Of a DNA stretch of 5,057 bases, positions 1 to 5,057 are shown one piece after another (position 1 is the first letter of the stretch; each line of letters starts with the position of its first letter). Source of the stretch: Verrucomicrobiota bacterium (GTDB lineage: Bacteria; Verrucomicrobiota; Verrucomicrobiia; Limisphaerales; UBA9464); NCBI GenBank assembly GCA_017302195.1, contig JAFLEG010000399.1, forward strand, positions 1 through 5,057, read 5' to 3'. Below the pieces are notes generated by a model, which was not told the origin of the DNA, made no database searches, and worked only from the letters and a program-made list of their open reading frames with translations. The position numbers were made by a program, and so were the translations under genes.

Positions 1-2
1 CG

Positions 3-896
3 CCGGGCACCCTGGAGATTTTTCAGCCGGTGACCCTGTCCACCAACGCCCCGGAGGCGCAGCGCCGCCAGGCGCTGGCCGACTGGATCACCTCGCCGGA
101 GCATCCGCTGACGGCGCGGGTGATCGTCAACCGGCTCTGGCAGCATCATTTTGGCGTCGGCCTGGTGGACACGGCGAACGACTTCGGACGCAACGGCAGC
201 CGGCCCAGCCACCCGGAACTGCTCGACTGGCTGGCCTCGGAACTGGTGGCGCAGGGATGGCAGCACAAGGCCATCCAGCGGCGGATCCTCACCTCGGCCA
301 CCTGGCGTCAGTCGAGTGCGCCGCGGGCCGATGGGCTGGCCCAGGATGCCGGGAGCCGTCTGCTGTGGCGCTTTCCACCCCGGCGCGTGGAGGCCGAGGC
401 CATTCGTGACAGTCTGCTGTCGGTGAGCGGCGACCTCGATCGCAGCGCCGGCGGCCCCTCCTTCTTCCTGCACGAGGTGGACCGCGAGAATGTGTATCAC
501 TACCACCCCAAGGAGGACTTCAGCCCCGCGGAGTTCCGCCGGATGGTGTACGCCTTCAAGGTGCGGATGGAGCAGGACGGCGTCTTCGGCGCCTTTGACT
601 GTCCGGACGGCAGCCTGGTGATGCCCCGGCGCAGCGTTTCCACCACGCCATTGCAGGCGCTCAATCTGTTCAACAGCCGGTTCACATTGGCCCTCTCGGA
701 CCGCTTCGCTGCGCGGGTGGCGGACGAGGCTGGGAGTGAATCGGCGGATCGCGTGCGACGGATCTGGCGTCTGGCCTACGGGCGGGATCCGGGTTCCGAA
801 GAATCTTCGGGCGCGATCCGGCTGGCGCAGGAGTCAGGCTGGCCGGCCCTGTGCCGCGCGGTGCTCAATTCCAACGAGTTTCTCTTCATCCCGTGA
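3..896 (+). CDS. PSD1 (DUF1553) domain protein, C-terminal part, 5' end outside window
   Basis: The reading frame is open from the left edge (first full codon at 3) to TGA at 894-896, giving 297 residues of a longer protein. What is seen is the PSD1/DUF1553 signature: LADWITSPEHPLTARV, then NRLWQHHFG, a DFGRNGSRPSHPELLDWLA block, an ILTSATWRQSS block, and near the C-terminus RRSVSTTPLQALNLFNSRF. In the family these proteins are usually 700 to 1,100 residues, with DUF1549 (PSCyt2) and often a cytochrome c-like PSCyt1 domain upstream, so roughly the last third is present here. No biochemical role is established; the proteins are exported or envelope-associated in Planctomycetota and Verrucomicrobiota and nearly always paired with a DUF1501 gene, as here. 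A GTG at 30 could be mistaken for a start, but conserved-type sequence continues upstream of it, so I treat the gene as cut by the window edge. Confidence 0.93.
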   Translation, partial: PGTLEIFQPVTLSTNAPEAQRRQALADWITSPEHPLTARVIVNRLWQHHFGVGLVDTANDFGRNGSRPSHPELLDWLASELVAQGWQHKAIQRRILTSATWRQSSAPRADGLAQDAGSRLLWRFPPRRVEAEAIRDSLLSVSGDLDRSAGGPSFFLHEVDRENVYHYHPKEDFSPAEFRRMVYAFKVRMEQDGVFGAFDCPDGSLVMPRRSVSTTPLQALNLFNSRFTLALSDRFAARVADEAGSESADRVRRIWRLAYGRDPGSEESSGAIRLAQESGWPALCRAVLNSNEFLFIP

Positions 897-925
897 CTCC
901 GTTCCCGCCAGTGCCCCGGCACCCG

Positions 926-2395
926 ATGCTCAACCGTCGCCGATTTTTTGCCGATGCCGGCATGGGCCTGGGTTCCATTGCCCTGACCCACCTCCTCGCC
1001 CGGCAGGGATTGCTGGGTTCGGGAGTCGCGGGACCGGCGCCGTTTCGTCCGGTCATTCCCCCCGGGAATCCCTACACCGCCCGGTCCGCACCCGGGACGG
1101 CCCGGGCCAAGAATGTGCTGCTGATCTTCTGCAGCGGCGCCTGCTCGCACCTGGACACCTTCGACTACAAGCCGGAGCTGATCCGCCGCCACGGGCAGCC
1201 GATGCCGGGCAGCGACCGGCTCATCACCTTCCAGGGAGAGCAGGGGGCGCTGGCGAAAAGCCCCTGGGAGTTCCGTCCCCGCGGGCAGAGCGGGAAGATG
1301 ATCTCGGATCTGGTGCCGCACCTGGGCGCCCTGGCCGACGAGATGTGCTTCATCCACTCGATGCAGGGGAAGACCAACACCCATGGGCCGGGGGAGAACT
1401 ACATGTCCACCGGCTACACCCTGGATGGTTTCCCCAGCGTGGGTGCCTGGGTGACCTATGCCCTGGGCAGCGAGGATCAGAGTCTGCCAGCCTACGTGGC
1501 CATTCCGGATCCGCGCGGGAAGCCGCAGAACAGCGTCAACAACTGGGCGCCGGGATTCCTGCCCGCCGCCTTCCAGGGCACCGATTTCAACGCCTCGCGA
1601 TCCATCCGGAACCTGGACCGTCCGTCCGGCGTGGATGCCGCCACCGACGCCGCCACCCGCGCCTTCCTCCAGGAGTTGAACGGACGTCATGCCGGGCAGT
1701 TCCCCGGCGACACGGAGCTGTCGGCCCGCATCGCCAGCTACGAGCTGGCGGCGCGCATGCAGTTGGCCATTCCCGAGGTGGCGGATCTTTCCGGCGAGCC
1801 GGACCACATCCTGCGGCTCTACGGCGCCGACCAGACGGGGAGCAAGATCCTGGACCTGCGCACGGCCTACGCCCGCAACTGCATCCTGGCCCGCCGGCTG
1901 GTGGAGAAGGGCGTGCGCTTCGTGCAGCTCTTCAACGGCGCCTACCAGACCGGCGGCGAGGGGGTGAGCAACTGGGACGGTCACAAGGATCTCTTCAACC
2001 AGTACAGCGTCCACGGACCGGTGATGGACCGTCCCACGGCGGCGCTGATCACCGACCTGAAGCAGCGCGGCCTGCTGGAGGAGACCCTGGTGGTGTGGTG
2101 CACCGAGTTCGGCCGCATGCCCACCTTCCAGAAAGGCGCGCAGGGTCGGGACCACAATCCGGCCGGATTCACCTGCTGGATGGCGGGCGCCGGGGTGAAG
2201 GCGGGATTCTCCTATGGCGCCACCGACGAGTTCGGACATCAGGCCGTGGAGAACGTGGTCACCGTGCACGACTTTCACGCCACCCTGCTGCACCTGCTCG
2301 GACTCGATCACGAGCGTCTTACCTACTACCACAACGGTCTGGAGCGCCGCCTGACGGATGTGCACGGCGACGTGGTGACCGGCATCCTGGCGTGA
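926..2395 (+). CDS. DUF1501 family protein, sulfatase/alkaline-phosphatase-like fold, Tat-exported
   Basis: The protein has 489 residues from ATG 926. It opens with MLNRRRFFADAGMGLG and a hydrophobic stretch ending near LLGSG, a twin-arginine signal (R4-R6, F7), so export in folded, probably metal-loaded form is expected. Family landmarks are the HGPGENYMSTGYTLDGFPS block from H153, CTEFGRMP around E394-R397, GRDHNP with D409-H410, and HDFHAT from H448 to T453. In the alkaline phosphatase superfamily such late Asp/His/Glu motifs bind metal, so these are my candidate metal ligands. The C-terminal RLTDVHGDVV block is typical, so the gene looks complete. The substrate is unknown; a hydrolytic role in polysaccharide use is inferred from context in PVC bacteria. 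It starts 29 bases after the PSD1 stop, consistent with an operon. There is no clear Shine-Dalgarno site. A GTG at 893 overlapping the upstream TGA is an alternative, coupled start; ATG 926 was chosen because it puts the twin arginines at the usual distance. Confidence 0.94.
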   Translation: MLNRRRFFADAGMGLGSIALTHLLARQGLLGSGVAGPAPFRPVIPPGNPYTARSAPGTARAKNVLLIFCSGACSHLDTFDYKPELIRRHGQPMPGSDRLITFQGEQGALAKSPWEFRPRGQSGKMISDLVPHLGALADEMCFIHSMQGKTNTHGPGENYMSTGYTLDGFPSVGAWVTYALGSEDQSLPAYVAIPDPRGKPQNSVNNWAPGFLPAAFQGTDFNASRSIRNLDRPSGVDAATDAATRAFLQELNGRHAGQFPGDTELSARIASYELAARMQLAIPEVADLSGEPDHILRLYGADQTGSKILDLRTAYARNCILARRLVEKGVRFVQLFNGAYQTGGEGVSNWDGHKDLFNQYSVHGPVMDRPTAALITDLKQRGLLEETLVVWCTEFGRMPTFQKGAQGRDHNPAGFTCWMAGAGVKAGFSYGATDEFGHQAVENVVTVHDFHATLLHLLGLDHERLTYYHNGLERRLTDVHGDVVTGILA

Positions 2396-2430
2396 CTGTT
2401 TGCGGCGCGGATGATGCCCCTCCAAAAGTA

Positions 2431-2452
2431 GGAGACGACGTACAGGAGGCTC
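2431..2452 (+). repeat. Dispersed repeat, arm A (GAGGCTC orientation)
   Basis: The arm begins GGAGACGACGT and ends GAGGCTC. It matches the reverse complement of the arms at 2557-2579 and at 3910-3932 at 18 of 21 aligned positions each, with a one-base gap. It also matches 3939-3955 in the same orientation at 16 of 17 positions if a four-base gap (ACAG, 2442-2445) is allowed and the match is run to 2457. With the arm at 2546-2579 it makes an imperfect inverted repeat about 100 bases apart. Confidence 0.65.
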
Positions 2453-2497
2453 GAACTTTCCCATCGCTCGTGGAGATCCCGACGCGTTGGGCGAGAG

Positions 2498-2513
2498 CCG
2501 CACGCAGGGGAAG
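2498..2513 (+). repeat. Short block shared with the 3' end of the P450 gene
   Basis: CCGCACGCAG followed by GGGAAG recurs at 3888-3905, where two extra bases (CG) separate the halves; all 16 bases are identical. At both places the block lies just upstream of the AGAGC(T/C)TCGTGACCTCG arm, but here a seven-base tandem array lies between the two. The shared order suggests that both belong to one larger repeat, interrupted in this copy. Confidence 0.55.
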
Positions 2514-2541
2514 TTTTCAGTTTCAAGTGTTCAGTGTTCAG
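2514..2541 (+). repeat. Four tandem seven-base units (TGTTCAG type)
   Basis: The units read TTTTCAG, TTTCAAG, TGTTCAG, TGTTCAG, a perfect seven-base period with decay toward the left. This AT-rich patch stands out from the GC-rich surroundings. It is non-coding as far as I can see. It sits between two blocks that are adjacent in the other copy of the flanking repeat (3888-3932). Confidence 0.7.
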
Positions 2542-2545
2542 GAAG

Positions 2546-2579
2546 GCGGAAGAAGCCAGAGCTTCGTGACCTCGTCTCC
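2546..2579 (-). repeat. Dispersed repeat, arm B
   Basis: These 34 bases match 3899-3932 at 29 positions without gaps, with the core AGAGC(T/C)TCGTGACCTCGTC. The reverse complement of 2557-2579 matches arm A at 2431-2452, so the strand given follows the GAGGCTC orientation. GAAGCC at 2552-2557 could also pair with GGCTTC at 2584-2589 as a local hairpin. Confidence 0.7.
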
Positions 2580-2596
2580 TTCGGGCTTCACCTCAT

Positions 2597-2617
2597 CACT
2601 CAACGTTCATCGTTCAT
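2597..2617 (+). repeat. Second seven-base array (CGTTCAT type)
   Basis: CACTCAA, CGTTCAT, CGTTCAT run in a seven-base period. The two exact units share the GTTCA core with the TGTTCAG units at 2528-2541. It ends about 20 bases before the possible upstream GTG start of the P450 gene. Only two units are exact, so the array is weak on its own; the shared core and period are what make it notable. Confidence 0.5.
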
Positions 2618-2667
2618 CCTTTCCCCGGGGGGCACGCCGTGAGAATTGCGCGGTGGACGGGTCCCGC

Positions 2668-2673
2668 AGAGGA
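2668..2673 (+). promoter_or_regulatory. Shine-Dalgarno site favouring P450 start at 2681
   Basis: AGAGGA lies seven bases before GTG 2681, a good match in sequence and spacing. The competing in-frame GTG at 2639 is preceded by a run of G (CCCCGGGGGG) but no standard AGGAGG-like site. This is the main reason for preferring the shorter P450 protein. Confidence 0.5.
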
Positions 2674-2680
2674 TGTCCGG

Positions 2681-3922
2681 GTGAACCTGGACTTCGACCT
2701 CAATGCCCCCGAGGTGCATCAGCGGCCCTTCGAGACCTATCGCCGCCTGCGCGAAGTAGATCCGGTCCACTGGTCGGAACGCTACCAGTCCTGGTTTCTC
2801 ACCCGGCATTCCGACGTGCATGCCGCCCTGCGCCATCCGTCCCTCACCTCGAAGCGGCTGGAAACATTCCGCCGGCTCACGCCGCCCGAGCGGTCGGCCG
2901 AGGTTGCCGAGGCCTTCCGCACTCTGGAGCGCTGGGTGCTGTTCCAGGACGGGCCGGACCATGTCCGAAAGCGTCAGCTCTTTGGCCACGGATTCACCGC
3001 CCGGGCCCTGGAGTCGCTGCTGCCCCGCATCGAAACGGTGGCCGGCGATCTGCTGGACGCCCTGGCTGGACGCCCCTCCTTCGATGCCGCCGCCGATCTG
3101 GCCATCCCGTTTCCGGTCACCGTCATTGCCGATCTCTTCGGCGTGGCAGTGGAGGATCGTCCGAAGGTCGCCCACTGGTCCGATGACATCGCGCAGTTCC
3201 TCACCTCGGTGCCCATTCCCGCCGCCGCCTGCGACCGCATCGTGCCGACCTTGCGCGGCTTTGCCGCCACCATGTCCGCAGTGGTGGAGTCGCGGCGACG
3301 CCAGCCGCGTGGTGACTTCCTGGATGAACTGATCCACGCCGAGGACGAAGGCGGGCGCATTGAGCCGGCGGATCTGCTGGCCAACTTCTCCCTGCTGCTC
3401 TTTGCGGGCAACGAGACCACCCGCAATCTCATCGGCAACGGGATCGTCCTGCTGCTGGCGCATCCGGAGGCGCGGGAGGCGCTGCGGCAGGAGCCGGACC
3501 TGTGGCGCAACGCCGTGGACGAGATCCTGCGCGTCCGTTCTCCGGTGCAGATCATCAGCCGCGAGGTGGCGCAGCCATTGACCCTGGGCGGCCGGGATCT
3601 GAAGGCGGGTCAGCAGGTGTTCTGCGTGCTGGGCGCGGCCAATCACGATCCGGAGGTCTTTCCGGATCCGGAGCGTTTCGACATCCGCAGGAACAACGCG
3701 GATGACCATCTCGCCTTCGGCGGGGGCGCTCACTTCTGTCTGGGCCATGCCCTGGCCCATGCCGAGGGAAGGGTGGCCCTGCAGCGGCTGTTCGAGGCCT
3801 TTCCCGGGCTGCACCTGGATCCGGACCACCCGACCGAACTGCTGGGAACGGCGCGGCTCATGGGCTTCACCCGCCTGCCGGTCTGCACCGCACGCAGCGG
3901 GGAAGACGTCAGAGCCTCGTGA
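2681..3922 (+). CDS. Cytochrome P450, soluble bacterial type
   Basis: A heme-thiolate monooxygenase of 413 residues from GTG 2681. It would insert one oxygen atom from O2 into an organic substrate using electrons from a ferredoxin or similar partner. Diagnostic motifs in order: the N-terminal LDFDLNAPE...YRRLREVDPVHW block, the I-helix oxygen-activation motif AGNETT (A242-T247), the K-helix ExxR (E281-R284), and the heme loop FGGGAHFCLG with the ligand Cys353. No signal peptide or membrane anchor is seen, so it should be cytoplasmic. Length and motifs fit the class fed by separate redox proteins, broadly CYP107/CYP109-like, but the subfamily and substrate cannot be read from the sequence. No ferredoxin or reductase gene is in the window. 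GTG 2639 would add 14 residues (MRIARWTGPAEDVR) and cannot be excluded. The last dozen codons, including the TGA, lie inside a dispersed repeat and look unlike family sequence. Repeats flank the gene on both sides. Confidence 0.94.
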   Translation: MNLDFDLNAPEVHQRPFETYRRLREVDPVHWSERYQSWFLTRHSDVHAALRHPSLTSKRLETFRRLTPPERSAEVAEAFRTLERWVLFQDGPDHVRKRQLFGHGFTARALESLLPRIETVAGDLLDALAGRPSFDAAADLAIPFPVTVIADLFGVAVEDRPKVAHWSDDIAQFLTSVPIPAAACDRIVPTLRGFAATMSAVVESRRRQPRGDFLDELIHAEDEGGRIEPADLLANFSLLLFAGNETTRNLIGNGIVLLLAHPEAREALRQEPDLWRNAVDEILRVRSPVQIISREVAQPLTLGGRDLKAGQQVFCVLGAANHDPEVFPDPERFDIRRNNADDHLAFGGGAHFCLGHALAHAEGRVALQRLFEAFPGLHLDPDHPTELLGTARLMGFTRLPVCTARSGEDVRAS

Positions 3923-3932
3923 CCTCGTCCCC
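3888..3932 (-). repeat. Dispersed repeat, arm C, overlapping the P450 3' end
   Basis: Positions 3888-3905 match 2498-2513 and 3899-3932 match 2546-2579 (29 of 34), so this copy carries both blocks with nothing between them. It overlaps the last 35 bases of the P450 gene; the TGA at 3920-3922 corresponds to the TGA at 2567-2569 in the other copy. The strand follows the GAGGCTC orientation used for arm A. Confidence 0.65.
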
Positions 3933-3950
3933 GTGGCCGACGTGAGGCTC
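3912..3950. repeat. Inverted repeat at P450 stop codon, arms C and D
   Basis: GAGCCTC (3912-3918) and GAGGCTC (3944-3950) are exact reverse complements with a 25-base spacer, so the transcript could fold into a stem across the P450 stop codon. The right arm, 3939-3955, is a shortened form of arm A: GACGT then GAGGCTC, lacking the four bases found between them at 2442-2445. It could slow ribosomes or protect or end the P450 message, but no T-run follows, so I do not call a terminator. A further seven-base-pair GC stem (3962-3968 with 3977-3983) follows, also without a T-run. Confidence 0.45.
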
Positions 3951-4015
3951 AAACTCCAACCCGCACCGCAGGCCGCCGGTGCGAAGTGCTTTGGGCTCGC
4001 CCGAAGTGAGGCCTG

Positions 4016-4023
4016 GGAGGAGG
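4016..4023 (+). promoter_or_regulatory. Strong Shine-Dalgarno site for the DUF1080 gene
   Basis: GGAGGAGG lies eight bases before ATG 4032, a near-ideal ribosome binding site. It selects ATG 4032 over the in-frame ATGs at 4041, 4044 and 4050, which would be too far away, and over the same frame's continuation upstream into the P450 region. Confidence 0.8.
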
Positions 4024-4031
4024 CTTCCGCC

Positions 4032-4760
4032 ATGATCCGCATGATGAAGATGCAATTGGCGATGCTGATCCTGACTGTCTTCGCGGCCCTCGGCGCGGAT
4101 TCGGCCTTGGCGACACCGCGCGCCTGGGTGGACGGCACCGGACCGGGCTGGCGCGCCCTCGGTGAATCGGACTTCATCAATGTCAACTGCGCCACCAACA
4201 CCTGGTCCTGGAGGGAGGGCGGCATCCAGTGCACCGGCGAACCCGTCGGGGTGATCCGGTCCCGTCACTCGGTGACCAATCTCGAGCTGGTGGTGGAGTG
4301 GCGTCATCTGCGGTCGGGAGGCAACTCGGGGGTGTTTCTGTGGGCCACCGACCGCTCGCTGAAGGAACTGGAGCGTGGCAACGGCCGCCTGCCGGAGGGC
4401 ATCGAGGTGCAGGTCCTGGACCATGGCTACACCGCCCAGTATGAACGCGACTCGGGCAAGAAGGCGGATTGGTTCACCACCAACGGCGATGTCTTTCCCA
4501 CCGGCCGCGCCCGCATGACTCCGTTCCCGCCGGTGGCACCGGATGGCCAGCGCAGCTTTCCGCGAAAGCAGTTGAGCCGCGGGATCGGGGAGTGGAACCA
4601 CTATTATGTGCGGGCCATCAATGGGGAGGTCCGGCTGTGGGTGAACGGGGAGGAGGTCTCGGGCGGCACCGGATGCCAGCCGGCGTCCGGCTTTCTCTGC
4701 CTGGAGTCCGAGGGGTCCCCCGTGGAGTTTCGCAACCTGCGCATCCGCGAGTTGCCCTGA
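4032..4760 (+). CDS. Secreted DUF1080 protein (3-keto-disaccharide hydrolase family)
   Basis: A 242-residue protein. Residues 1-27 form a Sec signal peptide: MIRMMKMQ, a hydrophobic core LAMLILTVFAALG, and an ADSALA end with probable cleavage after A27. The rest is a single DUF1080 (PF06439) domain with a concanavalin A-like fold: GWRALGESDF, then WSWREGGIQCTGEP, the GGNSGVFL motif (G96-L103), GIEVQVLD with E125, Q127 and D130, and a closing GFLCLESEGSPVEFRNLRI strand. Characterised family members cleave 3-keto-glycosides, and the name 3-keto-disaccharide hydrolase comes from these; activity here is inferred from family. E125 and D130 are candidate functional acids by conservation only. The length is normal for a single-domain member, so the gene looks intact. 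It lies 109 bases behind the P450 with its own strong ribosome binding site. No partner genes for sugar 3-oxidation (GMC or Gfo/Idh/MocA oxidoreductases) are in the window. Confidence 0.93.
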   Translation: MIRMMKMQLAMLILTVFAALGADSALATPRAWVDGTGPGWRALGESDFINVNCATNTWSWREGGIQCTGEPVGVIRSRHSVTNLELVVEWRHLRSGGNSGVFLWATDRSLKELERGNGRLPEGIEVQVLDHGYTAQYERDSGKKADWFTTNGDVFPTGRARMTPFPPVAPDGQRSFPRKQLSRGIGEWNHYYVRAINGEVRLWVNGEEVSGGTGCQPASGFLCLESEGSPVEFRNLRIRELP

Positions 4761-4782
4761 CGCGTCGGCGGGGGGGAGAGGA

Positions 4783-4812
4783 TCACACAAAGGCCGCGAA
4801 GGCCGCAAAGGA
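4783..4812 (+). repeat. Dispersed repeat, left arm (AAGGCCGC type)
   Basis: TCACACAAAGGCC begins a 30-base unit with internal nine-base periodicity: AAGGCCGCG, AAGGCCGCA, then AAGGA. Its reverse complement recurs at 4996-5025 with 25 of 30 bases identical. Repeats of this style (CACAAAGGCCGCGAAGG-like) are, to my recollection, scattered between genes in many environmental bacterial genomes including Verrucomicrobiota; no function is established. Confidence 0.7.
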
Positions 4813-4995
4813 TGGGGCGTTCCGGAATGGCGAGCTTGGTGGATCCCCAAGGGCCGTCATTTGTCCGCGGAATGACTGTTGGGAACCTCAGAGGCGCTGG
4901 TGTGATTGCGGTTGGCCGTTGCGGGTAGTGGTCCAAAGGTTCCGAAGATGGAGCGGTGTGGGCACGACGGCATGCGCCTGCCTGCCTCGGGTGTT

Positions 4996-5025
4996 TCCTT
5001 GGCGTCCTTTGAGGCCTTCGTGTGA
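4996..5025 (-). repeat. Dispersed repeat, right arm, inverted
   Basis: TCCTTGGCGTCC begins this unit and CCTTCGTGTGA ends it; its reverse complement matches 4783-4812 at 25 of 30 positions without gaps. The two arms point toward each other with 183 bases between them. Five mismatches show the copies have diverged or were acquired separately. Confidence 0.7.
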
Positions 5026-5057
5026 GACCGCTTCGGCGGGCACCGGATTTCGCCCTT

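Larger units (their letters stand above)
2396..2680. other. Repeat-rich spacer between the DUF1501 and P450 genes
   Basis: These 285 bases hold no convincing gene. The + strand frame leading into the P450 is interrupted by TAG at 2429 and TGA at 2567. Most of the spacer is made of repeats listed separately: an arm at 2431-2452, a short block at 2498-2513, a seven-base tandem array at 2514-2541, a second arm in opposite orientation at 2546-2579, and a smaller seven-base array at 2597-2617. I found no clear -35/-10 promoter and no hairpin followed by a T-run. The remaining bases, 2454-2497, show nothing I recognise. Confidence 0.75.
4761..5057. other. Non-coding right end with inverted repeats
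   Basis: I see no convincing gene in these 297 bases. A G7 run lies at 4770-4776. An inverted repeat pair (listed separately) encloses 183 bases of unremarkable sequence that includes a TTCCGGAA palindrome at 4820-4827 and a small CTTGG/CCAAG stem (4835-4839 with 4847-4851). No T-run terminator follows the DUF1080 gene. A minus-strand frame is open from the right edge to about 4860, but it encodes nothing recognisable and runs through the repeat. Confidence 0.6.

Noticed and set aside
776..2503. A 575-codon minus-strand open frame opposite the DUF1501 gene, and similar long minus-strand frames opposite the P450 and DUF1080 genes
   Set aside because: These mirror the codon bias of the + strand genes; none shows a known motif, and the sense-strand proteins have clear family signatures over the same bases.
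2498..2617. CRISPR-like array in the spacer before the P450 gene
   Set aside because: The units are seven bases long with no unique spacers between them, and no cas genes are nearby.
736..3186. An 816-codon + strand open frame running across the DUF1501 gene, the spacer and part of the P450
   Set aside because: It is a frame shadow of GC-rich genes: the translation is low-complexity, rich in Arg, Gly and Pro, has no recognisable domain, and crosses two well-supported genes in another frame.
2431..3955. A complete transposon carrying the P450
   Set aside because: There is no transposase or integrase, and I could not find matching target-site duplications outside the outer arms; the repeats alone do not prove an element.
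3962..3983. Seven-base-pair GC hairpin after the P450 gene as an intrinsic terminator
   Set aside because: The stem is followed by AAGTGCTTTGG rather than a T-run, so termination is not supported.
3702..4031. Upstream extension of the DUF1080 reading frame into the P450 gene
   Set aside because: The frame is open by chance; a strong Shine-Dalgarno site and a signal peptide place the start at 4032.
4859..5057. Minus-strand open frame entering from the right edge
   Set aside because: The translation has no recognisable similarity and runs through a dispersed repeat; an open frame of this size is expected by chance at this GC content.

Overview
The window is GC-rich (about two-thirds G+C by eye) and carries four protein genes, all on the + strand. 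In order they are the 3' part of a PSD1/DUF1553 gene, a complete DUF1501 gene with a twin-arginine signal, a complete bacterial cytochrome P450, and a secreted DUF1080 (3-keto-disaccharide hydrolase family) gene. The DUF1553-DUF1501 pair and an abundance of DUF1080 proteins are hallmarks of the PVC superphylum (Planctomycetota/Verrucomicrobiota). The style of the intergenic repeats makes Verrucomicrobiota my best guess, but this is inference from gene families only.

Layout: 3-896 encodes the C-terminal PSD1 domain, whose N-terminal part lies outside the window. After 29 bases, 926-2395 encodes the exported DUF1501 protein; the two are almost certainly co-transcribed. Positions 2396-2680 form a repeat-rich spacer. 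The P450 follows at 2681-3922 (or from 2639). A 109-base spacer, also carrying repeat arms and a strong ribosome binding site, leads into the DUF1080 gene at 4032-4760. The last 297 bases show no convincing gene but hold a pair of inverted 30-base repeats.

How the genes fit together: DUF1553/DUF1501 proteins and DUF1080 proteins act, as far as is known or predicted, outside the cytoplasm and are linked to (poly)saccharide breakdown in PVC bacteria. The P450 is a soluble cytoplasmic monooxygenase with no redox partner in view and no evident tie to that theme.

The least ordinary signal is in the DNA between the genes. One short repeat family occurs on both sides of the P450, as inverted arms, and runs into the 3' end of the P450 coding sequence, supplying its stop codon. 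Seven-base tandem repeats sit in the upstream spacer, and a different inverted repeat family lies beyond the DUF1080 gene. I see no transposase, integrase, CRISPR array, tRNA or rRNA, and no evidence of a novel multi-gene system.
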